17,517 nt of DNA from Peptococcaceae bacterium (GCA_019415505.1 DXZC01000036.1:1-17517), one strand, 5' to 3'; counted from the first letter of the stretch, positions 7,705 through 15,172 are shown. The notes: generated from the letters alone by a model not told the origin. Translations and numbers: made by a program.

Positions 7705-9245
7705 TAGTTACCTCGGTGCAATTTTTTCCCTAAGATTTCTTTAAAATATACGACTTCCCGAACTTTAAGCAGCATGGTCAGGACAAAATATACCGCTACG
7801 CCTAAAATTATGCCTACAGTTACCACCATTAGATCACTACCCAATCCTATTCGCGGCAACAGGTAGCGCACAGCTAAAACTACAGCCGCCATACCAAGGG
7901 AAGCCGCTGTTATGCGGCAAAATGACTGTAAAAAATTACCGTACTTAATACCCGGCAAATGCTTGCGCAAGGCGGGGAAGAATACCAACATATTTATAGT
8001 GCTGGCTAAAGCTGTAGCCAAAGCCAAGCCCCGATGACCCATAAAACCAATGGTTATAAAGCTCACAGCTACGTTAACAGCTATGCCGCACAGTCCGGCG
8101 TAAATAGGCATTTTAACATCGTTAAAAGCATAAACGGCCTTCATTAAAACCAGAATCGCCGCGTAGGGGAATAAGCCAATAGAGTACCATTGTAACGCTT
8201 GGGCCGTACTTATTGCCGCGGCATGGGTAAACTCACCCCGCTCAAAAAGCACCGAAATTATCGGATTGGCCAAGCAAATTAAACCCACCGCCGAAGGAAT
8301 AGCCAGGAGCATAACAATCCCCATGCCCTTTTCCAAACTGGCAATAAAAGATTCCTTCTGGTCTTTTAAAGCATATTCACTAAAGGCGGGATAAATAGCT
8401 ACAGCAATTGCAGCTACAAAAATCCCGCTGGGTAAATTTACCACTTTAGTAGCGTAATTTAACACGGAAATACTACCTTCCGGCAGTCCCGAGGCAAAAA
8501 TACGGTTTAAAATATAATATATCTGGTTTACCGAGGTACCCAAAACAATGGGCACCAGGGAAAGCATGGCAGCCTTAACCTCAGGGTGGCGCAGGGAAAA
8601 TTTAGGCAAATACCGATAGCCGGAACGCCAAACTCCCGGTAAAACCACTAATAAAAAGCCCACAAAGCTTAAGAGAGTGCCATAAGCCAAGCCGCGAATG
8701 CCAAAATTGCTACCTAAAACAAAGACGGAAACAATAATAATCAAACTGGAAAAACCAGGGGCAAAGGCTGCGGAGAGGAATTTGTGGTTGGCATTTAAAA
8801 TTCCCGAACAAATCATACCTAAGCTCATAAAGATGATAGCCGGAAACATGATTCTGGTTAATTCTATAGCCAAGTCAACCGCTGCCACGTTTAAATTAGG
8901 CGCAAATATCTTTACCAACAGGGGAGAGAACACTACGCCTAAAGCCGCCGTAATAATCATAGCGGCGGCAGTGGCATTAATAAAATAGCTAGTAACTAAA
9001 TTCGCCTCTTGGCGGCGGTTTTCCACCAAGTATTTAGTTAAAATGGGAACCGTTATGGTAAGAAGGGCCTGCCCCAGGACTTGCTGTAAAGAATATGGCA
9101 AAGTATAAGCCACATTGTAGGCGTCGGTCTGCATGGTAGCGCCAAAAACGCCCGCAATAGCCACTTCCCGCAAAAAGCCCAAAATTTTAGCTAACAAATT
9201 CATGATGACGACTACTAAAGCCGCCCTTGACACACTATTACCCAT
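7704..9245 (-). CDS. murJ: MurJ/MviN-family lipid-linked saccharide flippase
   Basis: A 513-residue polytopic protein of the MOP superfamily (PF03023) with about fourteen helices, the usual MurJ size. N-terminal landmarks are AKILGFLREVAIAGVFGA (19-36) and TDAYNVAYTLP (40-50). By memory-based alignment with E. coli MurJ, K20 stands at the R18 position, R26 at R24, and Q54 at R52. So one of the cavity arginines needed in E. coli is replaced. Also, ADR near E. coli 268-270 reads ATK here. The protein may move lipid II, or a wall-polymer precursor made by the neighbouring genes; its position between csaB and the TagO-type gene makes the second idea plausible. ATG 9245 follows AAGGAG by a few bases. 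It lies 44 bp after csaB and overlaps the next gene by 1 bp. Confidence 0.92.
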   Translation of the reverse strand: MGNSVSRAALVVVIMNLLAKILGFLREVAIAGVFGATMQTDAYNVAYTLPYSLQQVLGQALLTITVPILTKYLVENRRQEANLVTSYFINATAAAMIITAALGVVFSPLLVKIFAPNLNVAAVDLAIELTRIMFPAIIFMSLGMICSGILNANHKFLSAAFAPGFSSLIIIVSVFVLGSNFGIRGLAYGTLLSFVGFLLVVLPGVWRSGYRYLPKFSLRHPEVKAAMLSLVPIVLGTSVNQIYYILNRIFASGLPEGSISVLNYATKVVNLPSGIFVAAIAVAIYPAFSEYALKDQKESFIASLEKGMGIVMLLAIPSAVGLICLANPIISVLFERGEFTHAAAISTAQALQWYSIGLFPYAAILVLMKAVYAFNDVKMPIYAGLCGIAVNVAVSFITIGFMGHRGLALATALASTINMLVFFPALRKHLPGIKYGNFLQSFCRITAASLGMAAVVLAVRYLLPRIGLGSDLMVVTVGIILGVAVYFVLTMLLKVREVVYFKEILGKKLHRGN

Positions 9246-9289
9246 GGTTCTCCTTAAAGCTCATACCAGTATAATTTTAATTTATAGGC

Positions 9290-10972
9290 CTATTTTTCCA
9301 ATTTTTCTGATTGTTCAGATTCTTCAGTTTCTTCTTTTACAGTATGTTCAGCTTCTGCGTTTATGATTTCAGCTTCTTGGGTTGCCTCACCTTCAGCCTC
9401 GCCTTCTGGCAAAATCTCGTCGGACTCAGCCGTTAAGTCATCAGCTTCCTTATCTTCCGCCTCTGTGCCTAAAGTTTCACCGCTTTTGTTCGGTCGGACA
9501 TAGCTGGAATCTTTGCGGGCATTGCGCCGGGCAATACGGTCTAAGAGCAAATGCAGTAAATCCAGGACAGACTCGGCTTTTTCCTGCAACTCCGGCAGTT
9601 TATCATCTATGGCCGCCACAACTTCTCCCAAGGCCCCTAAGGCTGCCTCGAAATTTTTCAAAAATTCGGCGCTGTCGTAATATTCTAAATCACCGGTAAC
9701 GCTAAGGCCCAGTTGGTTAACGAAGGACCGCACTTTGGGGTTATAACTTAGTGAAGCAAAGGGAGTCTTTGTCACCGCCGCCATTATCAGGGAATGGAGC
9801 CGCATACCAAAGACAAAATCAGCATTATCCATCACGGTCATAATCTCTCTAGGCGTTAGGGCCACCTTGGCGTCGAAAACCTCGGCCGGTTCAGTCATGG
9901 CCTCTTTTATTTGCTGTGATACTTCTATATCCGCTGGGTATTGAAATGGCAACAAAACAACTTTATAACCGGCCTGCACTGTCATATCACCAGCAGCGGC
10001 AATATCCGCTATCGGCAAATTATCCCACTGGCGTATTGAAAATACAGCCAGTTTTTCCTCGGAGCCGGCCCAGAGGGAGGGGTGCTGTCCCATAATACCG
10101 TAACCTTCTACCGCCAAAACTGGTTCTTCAGCCTCTTCTGCCGGGGCGTCAGTCTCAGGGGCAGTAGTTTCATCGCTCTCTGTGACAGCCTCCTCGGTTA
10201 TCAATTCCTGAGAAGCCTCATCTGTGGCCGCTGCCTCTGCATCTTCCTTGTCCACAACTTCCGCGAAAGCTGCGGCGTTCATGGGCTTATGGAGAACATT
10301 CTTAGCGGCTTCCGCTTCTAATTTGGCGGCGTTTTCCGCCATGATGGTGTGAAGGGTCTTTTCATCCACCAGAGAAATTTCTATTTCCACTTCCTCTTCT
10401 GTTTGAGGTAAACTAGCGTCTAAAGCTTTAACAAAGCGTTCCACAGACCAACGCCGTTCTGTTGAACCAAGCAGCAGAACCGGGTCAGCAGTAACGCGAA
10501 TACGTCCCCGCCGCAAGCCCCAGCTATGGAGCAGGTCAGCGGATTCATCATCCCGTACTGTAATTTTAGCCGCTTTACGCAATACCTTGGCAATTCGGCT
10601 TTGGTTCCAGCTATCTGTTACAGGGCCAACGCCCTGGCTAAAAATAAATACCGGACGTTTACGCCGCATGGCCATTTTCATAATATGGGTGTAATACATA
10701 ATAGACTTTTTACCGGTAGCGTCCTGTAGTAAACCGCCGCCGCCGCTTAAAAGAATATCCGAGGCCATAATTGCCTTATGTATTTGCCCCCATTTCCAAC
10801 GGTCATACGCTTCTACGCCGTATTCCGCGGCAGTTTCCGCCGGCTTATCCGACAATACCGCAATCTCTATATCGGGAAACTCTTGGCGTAAATTTTCAAT
10901 CATGGACAGAAGAATGGCTTCGTCACCTACGTTGTCAAAGCCATAGTACCCGGAAATACAAACTTTTGTCAT
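9290..10972 (-). CDS. csaB: CsaB polysaccharide pyruvyl transferase with large acidic insertion and tail
   Basis: Polysaccharide pyruvyl transferase (PF04230), transferring pyruvate from PEP to a wall-polymer sugar as a ketal. This creates the ligand for SLH-domain surface proteins. Conserved parts: SGYYGFDNVGDEAILLSM (7-24), LLSGGGGLLQDATGKKS (74-90), FSQGVGP (111-117), VRDDESADLL (139-148), TADPVLLL (161-168), then after a gap FSIRQW (311-316) and the C-terminal FGMRLHSLIMA (388-398). CsaB proteins are usually near 360 residues; this one has 560. The excess is an insertion at about 172-305, with a run very rich in Glu, Asp, Ala and Thr at 240-285, plus an acidic tail at about 482-560. The tail keeps frame and codon style, so it looks real. 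The ATG overlaps the DUF5693 stop (ATGA, 10969-10972), with AAGGA 8 bp upstream. Confidence 0.93.
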   Translation of the reverse strand: MTKVCISGYYGFDNVGDEAILLSMIENLRQEFPDIEIAVLSDKPAETAAEYGVEAYDRWKWGQIHKAIMASDILLSGGGGLLQDATGKKSIMYYTHIMKMAMRRKRPVFIFSQGVGPVTDSWNQSRIAKVLRKAAKITVRDDESADLLHSWGLRRGRIRVTADPVLLLGSTERRWSVERFVKALDASLPQTEEEVEIEISLVDEKTLHTIMAENAAKLEAEAAKNVLHKPMNAAAFAEVVDKEDAEAAATDEASQELITEEAVTESDETTAPETDAPAEEAEEPVLAVEGYGIMGQHPSLWAGSEEKLAVFSIRQWDNLPIADIAAAGDMTVQAGYKVVLLPFQYPADIEVSQQIKEAMTEPAEVFDAKVALTPREIMTVMDNADFVFGMRLHSLIMAAVTKTPFASLSYNPKVRSFVNQLGLSVTGDLEYYDSAEFLKNFEAALGALGEVVAAIDDKLPELQEKAESVLDLLHLLLDRIARRNARKDSSYVRPNKSGETLGTEAEDKEADDLTAESDEILPEGEAEGEATQEAEIINAEAEHTVKEETEESEQSEKLEK

Positions 10973-12927
10973 AACACATTTCCTTCCATTTTCTTCTTAA
11001 TCTTTTTCATTATCCAATTAACCACTAATATAGCGACTATACCGATAATAATGCCCAACCATAAACCGTTAAAGGTACGCAATAGGGAAACGGACAACGG
11101 CGTGTGGAGGTGACAAAACGTATTTAAAATAGATACTTGACCAATAGCTCCCAAAAGCCAGAGGGGTACAAGATAATCTTTATAGCCATAGTATAAGGCC
11201 AAAAGCATACAGGGAGCGCCAATTAAAAACTCCTTAGTACGGGGCCGCACTGTCAACCACTGCTCTAGCTTAGTACGGAAAGCCAATTCCAGGGACGAGG
11301 CTTCCAAACCGTCATTGCCGGAACGCAGCACCAGAACCAATAAGGCCAGGGCTAAAACAGCTAAAATAATTAACTCACCATAGCGCACCGGCTGTTTAAT
11401 AAAGCCGTAGGTTTTCTGGAAGATACTCTCCCTTTCCTTGAGAAAGAGACAATAGAGTAGGATCAGCAACAAGGGGCCAACCATGGCCAATTTTACGCCG
11501 CTGAAGATACTTAAGCTGTTCATAAAGGGTTTTAGGGAAAGGAGGCCGACAATAAATACAGCCCCAATCAAGGTAATACCACACATTTTTAGAAAAACTA
11601 GCAGGGTTTTGCCTAAGGAGGGATAAGAGCCAACATAAGTTATAACAGCTAAAGTTGGAAAAATTAAACTTGCAATAAGGGCTAAGAGTCGGGCAGCCAA
11701 TACCCCGCGGCCCACAAAAGCCAAACAGAGAACGCCGGCTATCATCACCAGGGCAAGAACAGCGGCAATTTTAGGTATACGCAATCTAACGCCGAGAAAT
11801 ACAGCACCCGCCCCAATACCAAAGGCAATTAACAATAAAACAACCTTATTTTGGGGAATTTCCTTGATAGTATGCACCATACCTACGTCAAAACCGCTGT
11901 TTTCTATTTTATTAATTAAGCCTGCGCCATAATCCATAACAGAGGAAAAGTCGCTATCAGGAAACGATTTAATATAGGCTATACGCACATTCCGCTCATT
12001 AATAGCCAGAGTAAACCGGTTCAAGGAATCGGGAACCGTAACCTTCTCCATTTCATCATCGTTTATGGAATGAAGGCGCACCATATTACCTTCAAAAGCA
12101 TCAATTAAATCAGTCAGACCCTTTTGGCCATAAAATTCTATTAGCACTAGCGGAGCATTAAGAGTTTGCAAACCAGCAGCCATATCCTCAATTAAAGCGG
12201 CCCGATTTTCTTCACTGTCCACTTTAATAATAGATTTTTCATTGAACATGATGCCGCCAATATTTAACGCCGCCAAAGGTTCCACTAAGGCAGCCATATC
12301 GCCTTCACTATAATCAGGCCAAGTGGAAAAGCGAGGTATAACATAATAACCCGCGGCGCTGGCCTTTTCCATGGCGGAAAAATCAAAAATCATACCCAAA
12401 TCGGGAATTTCCGAAGCCACATCGTCAAAGGCAACTAGACTATAAGTTGTGCCTAAAGCTTCTATGGTATAGCCAATAACCTCAGCGTTTGTTTTCAGGG
12501 ACATATTGGTGAGTAGTGGTTCCGTATATTCATCCTCTAACATCCAAAGATATTTAAAATCAAGGGGCAATTCCCCCGGCTCCACGGTATTACCCGCGCT
12601 ATCACTAATATGATACTCGCCGTTAATAACGCCGCTCCGCAAATCCATGCCAGTAACATTCATGGCTATATTTTTTCGCACCAGCTCATCCACGGTCATT
12701 TCCCGAAAGATGAAAGATGTTACTGAACCTTGGGCGTCTACTAGCGCCTGGTCAATAGCAATATCCTCTTTACCCGCTAAGGAAGAAAAATCAGTCCAGA
12801 CCATGGCAACTTCCACATTATCGTTATCCCTTTCCACGGCAACGCGCTGATAGGCTACGTAAAAAGATGCCGCCATAGCTAAAATTATCAGAGCTATTAA
12901 GATGCCTTTCCACTTACGATTAAGCAT
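10969..12927 (-). CDS. DUF5693 polytopic membrane protein, partner of CsaB, function unknown
   Basis: A 652-residue protein of the DUF5693 family, found beside csaB in Clostridia and Negativicutes. One N-terminal helix (8-25) leads into an extracytoplasmic domain of about 330 residues (30-358). It has alternating strand-helix elements such as YYVIPRFS (194-201) and LVLIEFYGQKG (260-270), suggestive of a barrel-like fold, but I see no catalytic signature I trust. About nine helices follow (361-379, 386-405, 409-432, 440-465, 478-495, 517-535, 564-583, 586-604, 618-640), with a notable NTFCHLHTPLS at 602-612 just before the last one, and a Lys-rich cytoplasmic end. Topology and partnership suggest a polymer-handling, export or transfer role on the outer face, but the function is unknown. 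ATG 12927 follows GGGAGG (12937-12932). It is the first gene of the operon. Confidence 0.88.
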   Translation of the reverse strand: MLNRKWKGILIALIILAMAASFYVAYQRVAVERDNDNVEVAMVWTDFSSLAGKEDIAIDQALVDAQGSVTSFIFREMTVDELVRKNIAMNVTGMDLRSGVINGEYHISDSAGNTVEPGELPLDFKYLWMLEDEYTEPLLTNMSLKTNAEVIGYTIEALGTTYSLVAFDDVASEIPDLGMIFDFSAMEKASAAGYYVIPRFSTWPDYSEGDMAALVEPLAALNIGGIMFNEKSIIKVDSEENRAALIEDMAAGLQTLNAPLVLIEFYGQKGLTDLIDAFEGNMVRLHSINDDEMEKVTVPDSLNRFTLAINERNVRIAYIKSFPDSDFSSVMDYGAGLINKIENSGFDVGMVHTIKEIPQNKVVLLLIAFGIGAGAVFLGVRLRIPKIAAVLALVMIAGVLCLAFVGRGVLAARLLALIASLIFPTLAVITYVGSYPSLGKTLLVFLKMCGITLIGAVFIVGLLSLKPFMNSLSIFSGVKLAMVGPLLLILLYCLFLKERESIFQKTYGFIKQPVRYGELIILAVLALALLVLVLRSGNDGLEASSLELAFRTKLEQWLTVRPRTKEFLIGAPCMLLALYYGYKDYLVPLWLLGAIGQVSILNTFCHLHTPLSVSLLRTFNGLWLGIIIGIVAILVVNWIMKKIKKKMEGNVL

Positions 12928-12956
12928 GTTTCCTCCCTAAAACAAATATTAATAAT

Positions 12957-13038
12957 AAGTAATGAATAAATAACGAATTATTAAATTAAATTAGTTTTTA
13001 ATTTAATCTCTTAATAGCCTGTAGTTTAGTCATTACTT
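12957..13038 (-). promoter_or_regulatory. Structured AT-rich 5' leader of the DUF5693-csaB operon
   Basis: Within the predicted leader, AAGTAATGA (12957-12965) is exactly complementary to TCATTACTT (13030-13038). Nested inside, ATTAAATTA (12985-12993) is exactly complementary to TAATTTAAT (12999-13007) around a 5-base loop. The nested layout could form a long-range stem closing a hairpin upstream of the ribosome binding site. It matches no riboswitch class I know, and chance pairing is possible in such AT-rich DNA. Confidence 0.35.
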
Positions 13039-13060
13039 CCTAAAATTACTTACTTTATAT

Positions 13061-13089
13061 ATTATACTTAATTATTCCTGTTTCATCAA
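13061..13089 (-). promoter_or_regulatory. Sigma-A type promoter of the DUF5693-csaB-murJ operon
   Basis: On the minus strand a TTGATG -35 box (13089-13084) and a perfect TATAAT -10 box (13066-13061) are separated by exactly 17 bp. Transcription would begin near 13054, about 125 nt before the DUF5693 start codon. This is the best promoter match in the window and the only clear one for the eight genes downstream. Confidence 0.75.
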
Positions 13090-13171
13090 GGTATTTCCCA
13101 ATAAAACTGGTGAAAGATAGCAAAAAAATACGCTACACTTTTTTACTACAATAATTTATACAAAAAACCGA

Positions 13172-13210
13172 CAAAAACGGCAGGTAAGAATTGTGTATCT
13201 TCCCTGCCGT
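13172..13210 (-). terminator. Intrinsic terminator of the LCP-TagA operon
   Basis: ACGGCAGG (13177-13184) pairs with CCTGCCGT (13203-13210); after one mismatch AAGA/TCTT extends the stem. Read on the minus strand, the stem is followed by TTTTTG and then another T tract, as expected for Rho-independent termination. It lies 66 bp after the stop of the TagA-type gene. Confidence 0.8.
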
Positions 13211-13226
13211 ATTACTAATATCACAA

Positions 13227-13253
13227 TACCCTGTATACCCTGTATACCCTGTA
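13227..13253. repeat. Three perfect tandem copies of TACCCTGTA
   Basis: The 9-bp unit TACCCTGTA occurs three times head to tail (13227-13235, 13236-13244, 13245-13253) without a mismatch. It lies between the TagA-type stop codon (13276) and its terminator, thus in the 3' untranslated part of that transcript. Each junction reads GTATAC, itself a palindrome. It could be slipped-strand repeat growth or a protein binding array; nothing in the sequence decides. Confidence 0.85.
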
Positions 13254-13275
13254 GCTATTCTTTGGGCAATCTATA

Positions 13276-14019
13276 TTACCGTTTACTGCGTATATCCCGC
13301 TTTACATCCCGCATAAATCTCGGTAAATTAAGGGTGCGCTTAAAGCGTCTAGGGTCCTTTAACAGGCGATAAAGCCATTCTAGCCTTAGTTGTTGCCAAA
13401 TTTGGGGAGCGCGCTTTATGAGGCCGGCAAAAACATCAAAACTCCCGCCCACGCCAATGCCGATATTTACGCCGCATTCGGGGCCAAACTCCTTTAACCA
13501 CAAATCCTGACGAGGGAATCCCATGGCGACCAAAAGAATATTGGCGTGAGATTTTTTTATATCTTCAACAATCGCAGCGCTATCGTCCCAGGAAAAATAA
13601 CCGTTGTGATAGCCGGCGATTTTGGCGCCATATTTAGTTGCCATGTTTTTTACTGCCAGGGAAACCGTTTCTTCCTTGGCGCCTAAGCAATAGAAAGAAT
13701 AGCCCTCTGCCTGGCTAAGAGACAAAAGCCGCTCCGTTAAATCAACACCGGAAACCCGTTCTGTAATAGGAGCGCCATAATGTTGAGACGCCCACATGAT
13801 ACCGGCTCCGTCAGGAGTTACCAGATCAGCCCCATTAACCAATTCTCCTTGTTTCTTATCCTTAGAGGATAAGTAGGCAATTTCCGCATTGAGAGTGAGA
13901 ATACGGGCATAGCCCTGGTCAGCTATTACATTCTTCACAAAATCAAGAGATTCCGCCATTGTAATATTATCAACTTTTAAGCCAAGTATATTCATACTCC
14001 GGGTTTCATCACTGTACAT
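13276..14019 (-). CDS. tagA: WecG/TagA/CpsF-family glycosyltransferase (probable ManNAc transferase)
   Basis: A 247-residue member of PF03808 (GT26). TagA enzymes add N-acetylmannosamine from UDP-ManNAc to undecaprenyl-PP-GlcNAc on the cytoplasmic side. Motifs: ILTLNAEIAYL (40-50, N44), ADLVTPDGAGIMWA (64-77, with D70 at the proposed catalytic base position), ITERVSGVDL (85-94), VAMGFPRQDLWL (164-175), GIGVGGSFDVFAG (187-199), and the basic C-terminal appendage RLEWLYRLLKDPRRFKR (212-228) thought to dock on the membrane. GGGGAGG at 14032-14026, 6 bp before ATG 14019, fixes this start over the internal ATG at 13995. The start overlaps the LCP gene by 11 bp, so the two are translationally coupled. 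Sugar specificity is inferred from the family. Confidence 0.92.
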   Translation of the reverse strand: MYSDETRSMNILGLKVDNITMAESLDFVKNVIADQGYARILTLNAEIAYLSSKDKKQGELVNGADLVTPDGAGIMWASQHYGAPITERVSGVDLTERLLSLSQAEGYSFYCLGAKEETVSLAVKNMATKYGAKIAGYHNGYFSWDDSAAIVEDIKKSHANILLVAMGFPRQDLWLKEFGPECGVNIGIGVGGSFDVFAGLIKRAPQIWQQLRLEWLYRLLKDPRRFKRTLNLPRFMRDVKRDIRSKR

Positions 14020-15172
14020 CTGAATCCTCCCCAGAAGTATTCGTCATCTGATTTTCACTCTCATTTTCAGTATCTTGGTTTTGCTCGGCTGCTTTGTCTA
14101 ATTCCTCCTGGGTAGGCTGATAATTATTCACAGCCTCAAAGAAGGCGTCTCCCTGTTCCTCATGGATAAAGAAATAGCTAATATCATTGAGATAGCGCCC
14201 TTCACCCGGAGGTTCCAGGGTAACCAGCTCAAAGCCATCGCCTAAGTCCATCATTATTTGCAGCAATTGGGAGCCTGTGAGGTTTGTTACCACATTATTT
14301 TTGATAGCAGTACTAATATCAGGTATTTTTAACATCGTACCCATAGAAAGCAACTGGTCCTTGAGGGTAGATATAAATAGCTGTTGGCGCTCAACCCGGC
14401 CCAAGTCTCCCTGGCCGTCGCTACGGAACCGGCAGAACTGCAAAGACTGTTCGCCGCTCAAGGTTTGCATACCTGCTTGCAGGTCAATACCTTCCGCCGC
14501 ATATTGCATATCCATAGGCACATCAATAGTAACTCCGCCGACAGCATCGATTACATCAACAAAACCCTGGAAGTCAACCTCCGCTGTATAGTCTATATCA
14601 ATATCAAAATTTTCTTTTAAGGTCTCCTCAGTAAGCTCAATACCACCGTAAGCATAGGCATGGTTGATTTTAGTTCTTTCGCCGCTGGTAGGTATAGTAA
14701 TATAGGTATCTCTGGGGATGCTGACCAAACGGACAACATCCGAGGTAAGATCCACAAAAGCTACCATTAGGGTATCGGAACGGCTGGTTTCATCTCCCGG
14801 CCGGGCGTCGCAACCCATCATCAAAACCGTGAACTGGCCTTTTTCAAAAGGGACCCGCTGTTCTTCAACGGTCATGGCGCTGCTATCATCACTTAAATCC
14901 CCCCAAATTAGGGGATAAAGATAGGAACCAACGTAACCCACCCAAGATGAGAGTATAATTACGCACACTAAAAGTACGGTATACACCGGGGTAAAAAACT
15001 TCTTTTTCTTTTTAGATTTCTGCTTGGGCTTAATATTTTGCTTCTTAACCTTTTTCGGCTTTTTAGTTTTTGTTTTATTTTGAGGAACAGCCTTTTCGGG
15101 GCTAATATCCAGCGTGTCCATATACGGATCTTTATAATTGTCAGCGCTGTATCCCATATCTTTGTTATCCAC
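14009..15172 (-). CDS. LCP (LytR-CpsA-Psr) family glycopolymer-peptidoglycan ligase
   Basis: A 387-residue protein. A 60-residue cytoplasmic N-terminus holds an extremely Lys-rich stretch (33-58). One helix follows (about 62-90), then the extracytoplasmic LCP domain (PF03816): VLMMGCDARPGDETSRSDT (116-134), SIPRDTYI (151-158), KINHAYAYGG (168-177) and FCRFRSDGQGDLGRVERQQ (246-264). The Asp and Arg residues in these motifs bind the pyrophosphate and magnesium in structurally studied homologues. LCP proteins move lipid-linked wall polymers onto peptidoglycan. The tail after about 355 is rich in Gln, Glu and Asn. The start is GTG 15172; AAGAGG (15190-15185) is 12 bp away, which is long, and an in-frame ATG at 15157 is the alternative. 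It is the first gene of a two-gene operon with the TagA-type transferase. Confidence 0.92.
   Translation of the reverse strand: MDNKDMGYSADNYKDPYMDTLDISPEKAVPQNKTKTKKPKKVKKQNIKPKQKSKKKKKFFTPVYTVLLVCVIILSSWVGYVGSYLYPLIWGDLSDDSSAMTVEEQRVPFEKGQFTVLMMGCDARPGDETSRSDTLMVAFVDLTSDVVRLVSIPRDTYITIPTSGERTKINHAYAYGGIELTEETLKENFDIDIDYTAEVDFQGFVDVIDAVGGVTIDVPMDMQYAAEGIDLQAGMQTLSGEQSLQFCRFRSDGQGDLGRVERQQLFISTLKDQLLSMGTMLKIPDISTAIKNNVVTNLTGSQLLQIMMDLGDGFELVTLEPPGEGRYLNDISYFFIHEEQGDAFFEAVNNYQPTQEELDKAAEQNQDTENESENQMTNTSGEDSDVQ
14026..14032 (-). promoter_or_regulatory. Ribosome binding site fixing the TagA-type start
   Basis: GGGGAGG on the minus strand, 6 bp before ATG 14019, lies inside the final codons of the LCP gene. 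Its strength and spacing support the upstream start and coupled translation. Confidence 0.65.

Larger units (their letters stand above)
12928..13275. other. 348-bp intergenic region: leader, promoter, terminator and short tandem repeat
   Basis: This stretch has no credible gene. From right to left on the minus strand it holds a three-copy 9-bp tandem repeat after the TagA-type gene, that gene's intrinsic terminator, an AT-rich stretch without recognisable signals (about 13090-13160), the promoter of the DUF5693-csaB operon, and a roughly 125-nt AT-rich leader that can fold into nested hairpins. Confidence 0.7.

Noticed and set aside
10082..10321. Open frame on the plus strand inside csaB
   Set aside because: It lies fully antisense to the acidic insertion of csaB, whose repetitive Glu/Ala codons leave the opposite strand free of stops; no ribosome binding site or family features.
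13227..13253. CRISPR-like array
   Set aside because: Units of 9 bp are directly joined without spacers.
13276..15172. Classical poly-glycerol or poly-ribitol teichoic acid operon
   Set aside because: There are no tagB, tagD, tagF or tagGH type genes in the window; csaB points to a pyruvylated polysaccharide instead.
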